The notes under the pieces are model-generated. The model ran no database searches, had not been told where the DNA came from, and saw only the letters and a program-made list of their open reading frames with translations. Positions 1-5,894 of a stretch of 6,273 nucleotides of DNA are shown here, in pieces; position 1 is the first letter of the stretch, and every line of letters begins with the position of its first letter. This DNA comes from Acidobacteriaceae bacterium (GTDB lineage: Bacteria; Acidobacteriota; Terriglobia; Terriglobales; Acidobacteriaceae): contig JAUTWY010000019.1 in assembly GCA_030838305.1 (NCBI GenBank), positions 1-6,273 on the forward strand, given 5' to 3'. The translations under genes were made by a program, and so were the position numbers.

Positions 1-423
1 GTGCGTGCCTCCTGCATCAATGGCAGACTCGAGGCTCACAATCTCGCGGGCCGCGCCGAACTCTCCACCATCAACGGCCACCTTGACGCGCGGTTCGATC
101 AACTGGCGGGCGCCTCCCTAGACTTGAGTTCGGTGAACGGTTCGGTCGAGCTGACGATCCCCTCTGACTCCAAAGCTGAAATCGAAGCCAGCACGGTCTC
201 CGGGGGAATTGACAATGATTTCGGACTGCACGTGAATCATCACCGGTTCGTCGGCCACGATTTGCGCGGGGAGTTGGGCAATGGCGGCCCTCGCATCAAA
301 CTGGGCAACGTGAATGGCCGGATCGAAATTCATCATGCCTCTGATGGCCGCGCCCTCAGCCCGGTGAAGGACTTGAGCCGTCGCGATCGCGATAGTGATG
401 ACGATGACGACAGCGAAATCTAA
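1..423 (+). CDS. DUF4097-like beta-repeat (putative adhesin/auto-transporter-like) protein, C-terminal part
   Basis: This is the 3' end of a gene entering from the left edge. The frame is open from base 1 and no start site is visible, so the first GTG is probably internal. The 140 visible residues consist of short alternating beta strands separated by Asn-Gly or Ser-Gly turns near residues 7, 25, 46, 67 and 105 (INGRL, INGHL, VNGSV, VSGGI, VNGRI). This pattern is characteristic of the DUF4097 / 'putative adhesin' family, which is thought to form a right-handed beta helix. The molecular role of these proteins is not established; many are exported or membrane-associated. After the last strand (about residue 112) comes a charged, probably disordered tail ending in RDRDSDDDDDSEI, with six of the last nine residues acidic. 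The gene ends convergently with the methyltransferase operon, 147 bases away. Family assignment is fairly secure; function is unknown. Confidence 0.72.
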   Translation: MRASCINGRLEAHNLAGRAELSTINGHLDARFDQLAGASLDLSSVNGSVELTIPSDSKAEIEASTVSGGIDNDFGLHVNHHRFVGHDLRGELGNGGPRIKLGNVNGRIEIHHASDGRALSPVKDLSRRDRDSDDDDDSEI

Positions 424-443
424 GGGAGCGCCCGAAGATTCAG

Positions 444-491
444 ACTGCAGAAACGATTGATTGCAGACGCGCTTGACTGCAGCGCTTTGAA
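444..491. repeat. Three degenerate 16-bp tandem repeats
   Basis: TGCAG occurs at 446-450, 462-466 and 478-482, exactly 16 bases apart. Units 444-459 and 460-475 match at 12 of 16 positions (A-Y-TGCAG-A-N-N-CG-N-TTG). The third unit keeps ACTGCAG and then resembles the others only if a small deletion is allowed. The array starts 21 bases after the stop of the upstream gene and runs into the hairpin element. It could be protein-binding sites or chance duplication; no function is assigned. Confidence 0.4.
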
Positions 492-493
492 GG

Positions 494-552
494 GGCGCGG
501 CTTCAGCCGCGCCGTAACTCGCCCCCCCAAAAAACATTGGGGCTTGAGCCCC
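494..552. terminator. Hairpin repeat element between convergent genes, probable bidirectional terminator
   Basis: A perfect 8-bp stem, GGCGCGGC (494-501) with GCCGCGCC (506-513), is closed by a TTCA loop. A second hairpin pairs GGGGC (539-543) with GCCCC (548-552) around TTGA. Between them lies a run of seven C and six A (522-534). That run allows a third, competing hairpin, CCCCAA (525-530) with TTGGGG (537-542), which uses the same GGGG as the second stem. The element sits between two stop codons facing each other, 71 bases after the left gene and 18 bases after the methyltransferase stop, so termination for both strands is the simplest role. No classic U-tract follows on the + strand. The same two-hairpin plan recurs in the gap after the permease. 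Confidence 0.55.
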
Positions 553-570
553 TGACGAACCGCGCTAACC

Positions 571-1320
571 TTAATAAATCGTGTACCCTGGGGCCGGCGT
601 CCGCAGATCCGGCTTCGACGCCATCAGCAACAACGCGCCCTCCCGCTTAAACGCCCGCAAATCTTCCAGACTGTTAAACGATTTCGTTTTGTAATCATCC
701 GGCGTGGGTGTGTCGTCCGGAACGCGGCAAGCCTCCACATTTTCGAACGCATGCTTTTTCAGCAGTTCGACGTATTCCGCCTCCGATCGCACCTGCACCG
801 GAACCTTCAACTTATCCACCCACTGCAGCGAATACTGGTTATCTTTATATAGATTGATCAGGATGAATAATTTTCCACGCGGCGCCATCACGCGAAAGAG
901 TTCCATCAGCGCCCGGTCTTGATCGGCGTAGTAGTAAAACGACTCCACCGACAGCACCTTGTCAAAAAAGTTCTCTTCCCACGGAATCTGCTGCGCCGAT
1001 CCCCAGACATAGAGCACGTTGTCGAAATCCTTCGAGGCAGTCCGCGCCTCGCGAATCATCTCGTCGGAAACGTCGAGGCCAACGACCTGGCCGAATCCAT
1101 CCGGCCCTTCGCCCACCAGCCGAGCCAGCAGCTGCGTGGCCCAACCCGAGCCGCATCCCAGGTCAAGCACGCGTTCTCCAGGACGTAAGTTCATCCGGCG
1201 AATCGTCTTCGCCGTGATATCGAGATGATGGCTTTCCATCTTCGGGCCTTCCCCGGCAGCGGCCCAGCGGTTGAACTCCTGTTGCAAGTTCTCGTCGGAG
1301 GTAAGCGGTTTGTCAGCCAT
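571..1320 (-). CDS. Class I SAM-dependent methyltransferase (Methyltransf_11/UbiE-like)
   Basis: This is a 249-residue cytosolic enzyme predicted to transfer a methyl group from S-adenosylmethionine to an unknown acceptor. Motif I is VLDLGCGSGWAT (51-62), and the acidic residue that binds the ribose of SAM is in VVGLDVSDEMIREAR (79-93). Motif III/IV is represented by KVLSVESFYYYADQDRALMELFRVMAPRGKL (starting near 121), which follows the usual Methyltransf_11 layout. The C-terminal 90 residues differ from the ubiquinone/menaquinone enzymes, so ubiE is not assigned. The frame is open further upstream, but ATG at 1320 is chosen because GGAAGGGAA lies 5 bases ahead of it and homology-like sequence starts there. 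The start overlaps the nitrilase stop in the 8-base string ATGGCTGA, which implies co-transcription and translational coupling. This placement suggests it acts on a substrate or product related to the nitrilase reaction; that is inference. Confidence 0.85.
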   Translation of the reverse strand: MADKPLTSDENLQQEFNRWAAAGEGPKMESHHLDITAKTIRRMNLRPGERVLDLGCGSGWATQLLARLVGEGPDGFGQVVGLDVSDEMIREARTASKDFDNVLYVWGSAQQIPWEENFFDKVLSVESFYYYADQDRALMELFRVMAPRGKLFILINLYKDNQYSLQWVDKLKVPVQVRSEAEYVELLKKHAFENVEACRVPDDTPTPDDYKTKSFNSLEDLRAFKREGALLLMASKPDLRTPAPGYTIY

Positions 1321-2311
1321 GGCGATTCCCTTCCAAAGTGTCTTGAGTAGTGACCGGTTCTTTGGGGCGTTCATCGACATGGAGGTGAAAGATATCTGGA
1401 CGCGCGTAGTGGCCAACCACATCCAAGTCAAATTTTCCCCGGATGATCTGCGCGCGGTCAATCTCAGCAGTCAAAATCGCTTCCCCCTCAGTGTTGGGTC
1501 CAGCGAGAAAATTTCCGAAGGGGTCGACGATGCAACTTCCACCGCGAGTTACGATCACCTCCGGATCATCTCCAAAGGACGAAGAATAATCAGCCGGAAA
1601 ATCGCGTCGTCGATTGAACTGGTTACAGGAAAGAACGAAGCAACGGCCTTCGACCGCAATGTGGCGCATGGATGCGATCCATGAGTCGCGCGGATCGGCC
1701 GTAGGAGCGCAATACAGCTCTATACCCTTGGCGTACATCGCTGCCCGCATCAAGGGCAGATAATTTTCCCAGCAAATCACGGCACCCATCTTCCCCAGCG
1801 CGGTGTCAAAGACCGGCATCGTCGAACCGTCACCAAAACCCCAGACCAATCGCTCCGACGCAGTGGGCATAACTTTCCGGTGCTTACCTATGTAGCTGCC
1901 ATCTGGGGCAAAAAACAATACGGTGCAGTACAGAGTCCCGCCCTCCCGCTCAACGACACCCACTACCAGGTAAATCCCATAACTTTTCGCCGTCCGTCCG
2001 AGGGCGTTCACGGCAGGGCCCGGAACATCCACACTGCTCTCCCAATAGCGGCGAAACTGTTCTCGCCCTTCCTCCGAACGCGAACCCACCACGGCTCCGA
2101 AATTGAGACCTCGAGGATAAGCGGAGACAAATGCTTCGGGAAACAAAACCAGACGCGCGCCTTTTTCGCTAGCCTGACGGGCAAGGTCGTGGACTTTTTC
2201 GAGAGTTCGCTCCCGGTTGAACGCCACCGGAGCTGCCTGCACCACGGCTACCTGGAATTTTTCAGAACTGGACACCTGTTCCATCTCTCGCAATCTATCC
2301 TTCGCGCTCAT
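1313..2311 (-). CDS. Nitrilase (carbon-nitrogen hydrolase superfamily, branch 1-like)
   Basis: This 332-residue protein belongs to the nitrilase superfamily, whose true nitrilases convert R-CN to the carboxylic acid plus ammonia. The Glu-Lys-Cys catalytic triad is visible: Glu59 in LFPEAF, Lys146 in KHRKVMPT and Cys180 in VICWENYLPLMR. Several features point to a genuine nitrilase rather than an amidase or carbamoylase: CWENYLPL after the nucleophile, ERLVWGFGDGST (153 onward) and the late HYARPDIF segment (301-308). The length is normal for the family (about 310-350). ATG at 2311 is chosen over an in-frame start at 2365 because GAAGAGGG lies 4 bases upstream and a TATAGT -10 element lies just beyond, inside the longer frame. 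The last 8 bases overlap the methyltransferase start. The substrate cannot be read from sequence; aromatic or aliphatic nitriles, indole-3-acetonitrile and beta-cyanoalanine are family substrates. Confidence 0.9.
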   Translation of the reverse strand: MSAKDRLREMEQVSSSEKFQVAVVQAAPVAFNRERTLEKVHDLARQASEKGARLVLFPEAFVSAYPRGLNFGAVVGSRSEEGREQFRRYWESSVDVPGPAVNALGRTAKSYGIYLVVGVVEREGGTLYCTVLFFAPDGSYIGKHRKVMPTASERLVWGFGDGSTMPVFDTALGKMGAVICWENYLPLMRAAMYAKGIELYCAPTADPRDSWIASMRHIAVEGRCFVLSCNQFNRRRDFPADYSSSFGDDPEVIVTRGGSCIVDPFGNFLAGPNTEGEAILTAEIDRAQIIRGKFDLDVVGHYARPDIFHLHVDERPKEPVTTQDTLEGNRHG

Positions 2312-2338
2312 GTTGCCCTCTTCGCGTGAGTGCAGAGT

Positions 2339-2344
2339 ACTATA
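2339..2344 (-). promoter_or_regulatory. Candidate -10 element of the nitrilase operon
   Basis: Read on the minus strand, this hexamer is TATAGT (five of six matches to TATAAT). It would place the transcription start near 2332, giving a leader of about 21 bases that includes the GAAGAGGG ribosome site (2316-2323) before ATG 2311. No convincing -35 hexamer is found 16-18 bases upstream; the nearest TTGACA-like string (CTGAAT, 2364-2369) is 19 bases away and weak. Confidence 0.4.
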
Positions 2345-2443
2345 AATCCTCCGGCCCAGATCCATTCAGGGCGCTTTTCATTCAGAACGACCGCACAGGC
2401 TGGTGAAGCAAACGGAGTACAAGAGACGCGACCACCGCCACTA

Positions 2444-2452
2444 TGCTACAGT
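2444..2452 (+). promoter_or_regulatory. Candidate extended -10 promoter for the zinc-ribbon/permease operon
   Basis: TG-C-TACAGT has the extended -10 layout (TGn followed by a TATAAT-like hexamer with four of six matches). No -35 match is seen at the usual distance, as is common for extended -10 promoters. Transcription would start near 2459-2460, only 3-4 bases before ATG 2463. The mRNA would then be effectively leaderless, which fits the absence of a Shine-Dalgarno sequence before that ATG. Confidence 0.35.
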
Positions 2453-2462
2453 CTTTCTCTTC

Positions 2463-2633
2463 ATGGCGACACGTCCCCAAAACCCCGCTCCCGACCCCGA
2501 TCCAGCGTCGCTGTACTGCCCCAATTGCGCCGAAGAGGTAAATGATCCCCTCACCTGCGGCGACTGCTCCTCGGTCATTTGCCGCCGCTGCGGCACCGCG
2601 CTGGAATCTTCCGACGAACTCGGAATCGGATAA
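2463..2633 (+). CDS. Small zinc-ribbon-like protein with three CxxC motifs
   Basis: This predicted protein has only 56 residues. A Pro/Asp-rich N-terminus (residues 5-14, PQNPAPDPDP) is followed by three CxxC pairs: C19-P-N-C22, C32-G-D-C35 and C40-R-R-C43. Four or more of these cysteines could bind one zinc in a rubredoxin-like or zinc-ribbon knuckle. It ends in the acidic, hydrophobic-tipped tail ALESSDELGIG. ATG 2463 is preferred to the in-frame GTG at 2403 because the candidate -10 lies between the two and the cysteine-rich part needs no more sequence. Its TAA stop shares the A with the permease ATG (TAATG, 2631-2635), so permease translation probably depends on ribosomes finishing this gene. 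No signal peptide or membrane segment is seen. The function is not known; a metal-responsive or protein-protein adaptor for the permease is inference. The cysteine spacing argues against a chance ORF. Confidence 0.72.
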   Translation: MATRPQNPAPDPDPASLYCPNCAEEVNDPLTCGDCSSVICRRCGTALESSDELGIG

Positions 2634-4060
2634 TGGATTCGCCCGCCGAAGCTCCCCCAGCCCACGCTCAGACCACTCCGGCTCAACCCACCCTCGTTCG
2701 CGGACTCACCTTGCTCGATTCCGTGCTCCTGTTAGTCAGCGGCGTCATCGGCTCCTCGATCTTTCTCACCGCCAAAGACATTGCCGGACCGCTGCCTCAA
2801 CCCATGTTGTTTCTCCTGGTGTGGGTGATCGGCGGCGTAGTTTCGTTGTTCGGCTGTGCCGCCTTCGCTGAACTAGGATCCATGTTCCCCGAGTCGGGCG
2901 GCCAGTACGTTTACCTGCGCCAGGCTTATGGAGATCTCGTCGCCTTTCTTTACGGATGGATGCTGTTCTCCGTCGCCAACGGCGGCACCATCGCCGCGCT
3001 CTCGGTCGCAGCGGCGGCGTACACCGGACAAGTCTTCCCTATCGTTTCGCAACAGCATGTAATTCTCTCGCTCGCCGGCATCACCATCACTCGCGCCCAC
3101 CTGTTCGGACTGCTGCTCATCGCCGTGCTCACTTGTGTGAACGTGATGGGCCTGCGCTGGGGCGCGCTGTTGCAGAATATTTCTACCTGGACCAAGTTCG
3201 CTGCTATGGCCGCCTTCGTGATTCTCGGATTCGCCATCGGCAAGGGCGACTGGTCGCACTTCCACGCGCGCGGCGTCGGCCTCACCATGGGACTTCATCC
3301 CACGCAGTTGATCTCCGCGATGGGCATCGCGCTGATCGCCGTGTTTTGGGCGTATGACGGATGGGTCTACATCACCTGGGTCGCGGGCGAAGTCAAAGAA
3401 CCGCGCCGCAATGTTCCGCGGGCCATGGTGCTGGGCGTGATCGTGGTCGGCGTGATCTACATGTCCATGAACATGACTTACCTGTACGCCCTGCCGCTCG
3501 GCGAAATCGCCCGGCACGAGACCATCGCTCACGCTGCCGCAGCTGCGTTGTTTTCTCCCGCCGCCGCGGTGTGGCTCTCGCTGCTGATCGCACTCTCATG
3601 CTTTAGCGCCGCCGCCACCTGCACGCTTTCCGGCGCGCGCGTCTGTCTTGCCATGGCGCAGGACGGCGTCTTCTTCAAGCGCATGGCGGTCATTCATCCC
3701 AAATGGCGCACCCCCGCCTTCGGCCTCATCGGACAAGGCATCTGGGCCGCCCTGCTCACCCTCAGCGGCCGCTACGATCAGCTCTACACCTATGTCATCT
3801 TCGGCATGGTGCTCTCCTACACGCTGACCGTGATCGGAATGTTTCTGCTGCGCTGGAAGCGCCCTGACATTCCACGCCCCTACCGCTGCGCAGGATATCC
3901 CTGGCTGCCCGGAATCTACGTCCTGATCGGCATCACCTGGACCCTGAACACCATCATCACCCGCCCCACCCAAGCCTTCTGGGGCGCCACCATCGTCCTG
4001 ATCGGCGTCCCCGGATATCTTTATTGGAAGCGCAGCAACCGGAAGCCTGCAGGTTTGTGA
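2633..4060 (+). CDS. APC-superfamily amino-acid permease (LAT-like, 12 TM)
   Basis: This is a 475-residue inner-membrane transporter. After a 23-residue polar, Ala/Pro-rich cytoplasmic N-terminus, TM1 carries the unwound substrate-binding motif GVIGSSIF (37-44), the APC equivalent of GxxIGSGIF. Hydrophobic segments lie at about 28-47, 57-80, 103-130, 155-172, 186-204, 226-250, 263-286, 309-333, 362-379, 385-405, 423-440 and 449-466, which gives twelve TMs. FWAYDGWVYITWVAGEVKEP (238-257) matches TM6 and the following loop of the L-type transporter branch. KRPDIPRPYRCAGYPW (409-424) is the typical loop before TM11. The length fits the family (450-500). The substrate is probably a neutral amino acid or analogue taken up or exchanged at the membrane; which one cannot be read. 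The start at 2633 overlaps the stop of the zinc-ribbon gene and has no clear Shine-Dalgarno of its own, so coupling is likely. The TGA stop lies inside the first downstream repeat unit. Confidence 0.9.
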   Translation: MDSPAEAPPAHAQTTPAQPTLVRGLTLLDSVLLLVSGVIGSSIFLTAKDIAGPLPQPMLFLLVWVIGGVVSLFGCAAFAELGSMFPESGGQYVYLRQAYGDLVAFLYGWMLFSVANGGTIAALSVAAAAYTGQVFPIVSQQHVILSLAGITITRAHLFGLLLIAVLTCVNVMGLRWGALLQNISTWTKFAAMAAFVILGFAIGKGDWSHFHARGVGLTMGLHPTQLISAMGIALIAVFWAYDGWVYITWVAGEVKEPRRNVPRAMVLGVIVVGVIYMSMNMTYLYALPLGEIARHETIAHAAAAALFSPAAAVWLSLLIALSCFSAAATCTLSGARVCLAMAQDGVFFKRMAVIHPKWRTPAFGLIGQGIWAALLTLSGRYDQLYTYVIFGMVLSYTLTVIGMFLLRWKRPDIPRPYRCAGYPWLPGIYVLIGITWTLNTIITRPTQAFWGATIVLIGVPGYLYWKRSNRKPAGL

Positions 4061-4122
4061 AAGGGCAGGGCTTCAGGGTGTCGTGAAAGGGCACCGGTTT
4101 CAGCGCGTCATGAAAGAACACG
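4057..4122 (+). repeat. Two and a half tandem, decayed units of the hairpin repeat (5' part)
   Basis: Unit 1 (4057-4082) and unit 2 (4083-4109) both begin GTGAAAGGGCA and continue with a CTTCAG/TTTCAG block and GTGTC/GCGTC. Unit 3 starts at 4110 with ATGAAAGAACAC and then loses similarity. The spacing is 26-27 bases. The internal text parallels TTTGAAGGGGCGCGGCTTCAG at 487-506 in the left intergenic element, but the inverted arms are no longer complementary here, so these units look decayed. The TGA stop of the permease (4058-4060) lies within unit 1. Confidence 0.55.
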
Positions 4123-4162
4123 CCACCACGTCTTGCGGACAAACACTATGCCCCTCCGATAC

Positions 4163-4252
4163 CGTGAAAGGGACAATGGTTCAATGGTTCGAATCAAGGC
4201 TTCGGCCGTGCCGCTAGCGGCCTGAAAGGACCCGGTCTTTAGCCCCTGAGGC
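4163..4252 (+). repeat. Second block of the hairpin repeat family, more complete copy
   Basis: The block begins CGTGAAAGGG, like the units upstream, and contains an exact 8-base tandem duplication of AATGGTTC (4175-4182 and 4183-4190). It then has GGCTTCGGCCGTGCC (4198-4212), a perfect palindrome GCCGCTAGCGGC (4210-4221), and GGTCTTTAGCCCCTGA (4234-4249). The last string is the counterpart of GGGGCTTGAGCCCCTGA (539-555) in the left element. The two-hairpin order is therefore shared by two intergenic sites about 3.7 kb apart. The stems here are imperfect apart from the palindrome. It may stop or attenuate readthrough from the permease, but no U-tract is present. Confidence 0.55.
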
Positions 4253-4361
4253 GTGTGCGTGAGAACTAGATTTTTGGGGCGAAGCGGCGGGACGGAATCG
4301 ACGCATCCCAGCCCCGCGGGGTCTCGCTAGACTCGGCCAGGAGTTGTGACAAAATAACTGT
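4253..4361. other. Upstream region of the propeller lipoprotein gene, no gene
   Basis: No coding sequence is supported here. The region contains a perfect palindrome CCCCGCGGGG (4312-4321) followed at once by a short inverted repeat GTCT-CGCT-AGAC (4321-4332). The latter overlaps the candidate -35 hexamer of the next gene and could be an operator, although both are short enough to be chance. The purine-rich AGGAG at 4339-4343 is 18 bases from the ATG, too far for normal ribosome binding. Confidence 0.4.
4328..4355 (+). promoter_or_regulatory. Candidate promoter of the propeller lipoprotein gene
   Basis: TAGACT (4328-4333, four of six to TTGACA) and CAAAAT (4350-4355, four of six to TATAAT) are separated by 16 bases. 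Transcription would start close to 4362, the ATG itself, giving a leaderless mRNA and explaining the missing Shine-Dalgarno. The match is weak and the call tentative. Confidence 0.3.
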
Positions 4362-5888
4362 ATGCCAGGTCCGCTCAAAAAGATGTGGCGTGACCTTTTC
4401 ACCAAACCCTCTTTCACGAAACTGTCTGCCGCATTATTCGCGTTGCTCCTCGCACTCTTCGGCTGCGGCTCCCATAACAGCACCACTCCCACGACCACAC
4501 CGCCGCCACCTCAGAACTTGCATCCACTCGCGAACCAGCCGCCCAACGGCGCTGGACTGGCGTTTCTGTTGACCGATGGTTCCGTAATATTCCAAGGACA
4601 AAATTCTTCCGACTGGTCCAGGCTGAGGCCCGATGAATTCGGAAGCTTCTTGAAGGGAACCTGGTCTCAAGCCGCCAGCCTGCCCGCCGGATACGCGCCC
4701 CAGTTCTTCGCCTCCGCCATTCTGGCCGACGGACGCCTCGTGATTGTCGGCGGCGAGTACAACAGCGGCGACTTCGTACTCACCAATCAAGCCGCAATCT
4801 ACGATCCTGTCGCCGATGCATGGACTTCCCTCGCCCCACCGGCGGGATGGGATTACATCGGAGACTCGCCCTCAGTCGTATTGCCCAACGGTCAATTTCT
4901 GGTAGGAAGAAAACTTGATATGCAGATGGCGACCCTGGATCCTGCCACGCTGCAATGGACAGCCACAGGATCCGCAGGCAAGTCCGACTTCAATGCCGAA
5001 GAGGGCTGGACTCTCTTGCCGGACGGTTCCCTTCTCACCGTCGACGTAAAGAATGCTCCAAACTCCGAAAGGTACAGCCCCTCACCCGGAACGTGGGCCA
5101 CCGCGGCCAGCACGATCGTAGATTTGCATTCGCCCAGCAGCGGCTGTCTGGTCTATGCAGGCGGTTGTTACAATCCTCCCGGCGAGGTTGGCCCCACCGT
5201 GCTTCTTCCCGACAGCACCGTCTTCGCAACCGGCTCCCAATCCGCTGCCGGACCGGGACACACCGCTGTGTATACTCCTCCGACCATTCCTACCGATCCT
5301 GGCACATGGACACCCGGCCCCGACTTCCCGAACAACGACAATGCGGGCGATTCGTTCGCAGTGCTGCTGCCCAGCGGTCACGTGTTGGTAGAGGGAAACT
5401 CCGGAACACTCTACGAGTACGACGGGCAAAAGCTCACTCCCAGCGATCGCGTCGCGTCCGGCAGCAGTCTCCTCGTACTGCCCTCCGGAGAAGTCATCGT
5501 CGGCGGCCCCACGGTTCAGATCTACACGCCGTCCGGGCAGCCCTCACCTACCTGGGCTCCAACGATCACTGCCTTCCCGCAAACTGTCACGCGCGGTTCC
5601 ACCTACAGCATCTCCGGCACGCAGTTCAATGGCTTGTCACAAGCTGCCGGCGTTGGAGACGAGGAGGAAACCGCGACCAACTATCCCCTGGTGCGCATCA
5701 CCAATGTGGCCACGCATCACGTTTTTTACGCGCGCACCCACAACCACAGCACCATGGCGGTCGCCACCGGCAGCGCCATCGTTTCGACGAATTTCGATGT
5801 GCCCACAACCATGGAGACCGGGCCCAATGCAGTGGAGGTCGTCGCGAATGGCATCGCCTCCGCGAGCGTGAGCGTCACCGTCAACTAG
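4362..5888 (+). CDS. Lipoprotein with kelch/galactose-oxidase-like seven-bladed propeller and C-terminal E-set domain
   Basis: This is a 508-residue protein, predicted to be exported and lipid-anchored. A basic N-terminus (KKMWR) and hydrophobic stretch LSAALFALLLALFG (21-34) lead to Cys35 in LFGC, an acceptable lipobox. A Thr/Pro-rich linker follows (41-50). Seven hairpins of the form L-L/P-D/N/S-G-x-V occur near residues 69, 119, 172, 217, 280, 334 and 371 (for example AILADGRLVIVGG, VLLPSGHVLVEG, LVLPSGEVIVGG), about 37-63 residues apart. This indicates a seven-bladed propeller. After PTITAFPQTVTRGSTYSISG (401-420) comes an immunoglobulin-like E-set domain with YPLVRITN (441-448) and THNHSTMAVATG (459-470), as in galactose-oxidase-like proteins. 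The Tyr-His copper dyad of galactose oxidase has no counterpart, since no Tyr-His pair occurs anywhere, so oxidase activity is doubtful. A carbohydrate-binding or structural surface role is inference. ATG 4362 is kept because it gives a complete signal peptide; ATG 4383 is an alternative. Confidence 0.82.
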   Translation: MPGPLKKMWRDLFTKPSFTKLSAALFALLLALFGCGSHNSTTPTTTPPPPQNLHPLANQPPNGAGLAFLLTDGSVIFQGQNSSDWSRLRPDEFGSFLKGTWSQAASLPAGYAPQFFASAILADGRLVIVGGEYNSGDFVLTNQAAIYDPVADAWTSLAPPAGWDYIGDSPSVVLPNGQFLVGRKLDMQMATLDPATLQWTATGSAGKSDFNAEEGWTLLPDGSLLTVDVKNAPNSERYSPSPGTWATAASTIVDLHSPSSGCLVYAGGCYNPPGEVGPTVLLPDSTVFATGSQSAAGPGHTAVYTPPTIPTDPGTWTPGPDFPNNDNAGDSFAVLLPSGHVLVEGNSGTLYEYDGQKLTPSDRVASGSSLLVLPSGEVIVGGPTVQIYTPSGQPSPTWAPTITAFPQTVTRGSTYSISGTQFNGLSQAAGVGDEEETATNYPLVRITNVATHHVFYARTHNHSTMAVATGSAIVSTNFDVPTTMETGPNAVEVVANGIASASVSVTVN

Positions 5889-5894
5889 AAACAA

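Noticed and set aside
1321..1461. Longer N-terminus for the methyltransferase from ATG 1461
   Set aside because: The extra 47 residues lie wholly within the nitrilase coding frame on the same strand and look unlike a domain. The ATG at 1320 has a good ribosome site.
2873..3532. 219-codon open frame on the - strand inside the permease
   Set aside because: It is a polar, His/Asp/Gly-rich translation antisense to TM segments, with no start context. It is a shadow of the permease.
4057..4122. Short CRISPR-like array
   Set aside because: The units are tandem with no distinct spacers, decay within three copies, and match an intergenic hairpin element instead.
4186..4195. GGTTCGAATC, resembling a tRNA T loop
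   Set aside because: No acceptor, D arm or anticodon arm can be laid out upstream, and the string arises within an AATGGTTC duplication in the repeat block.
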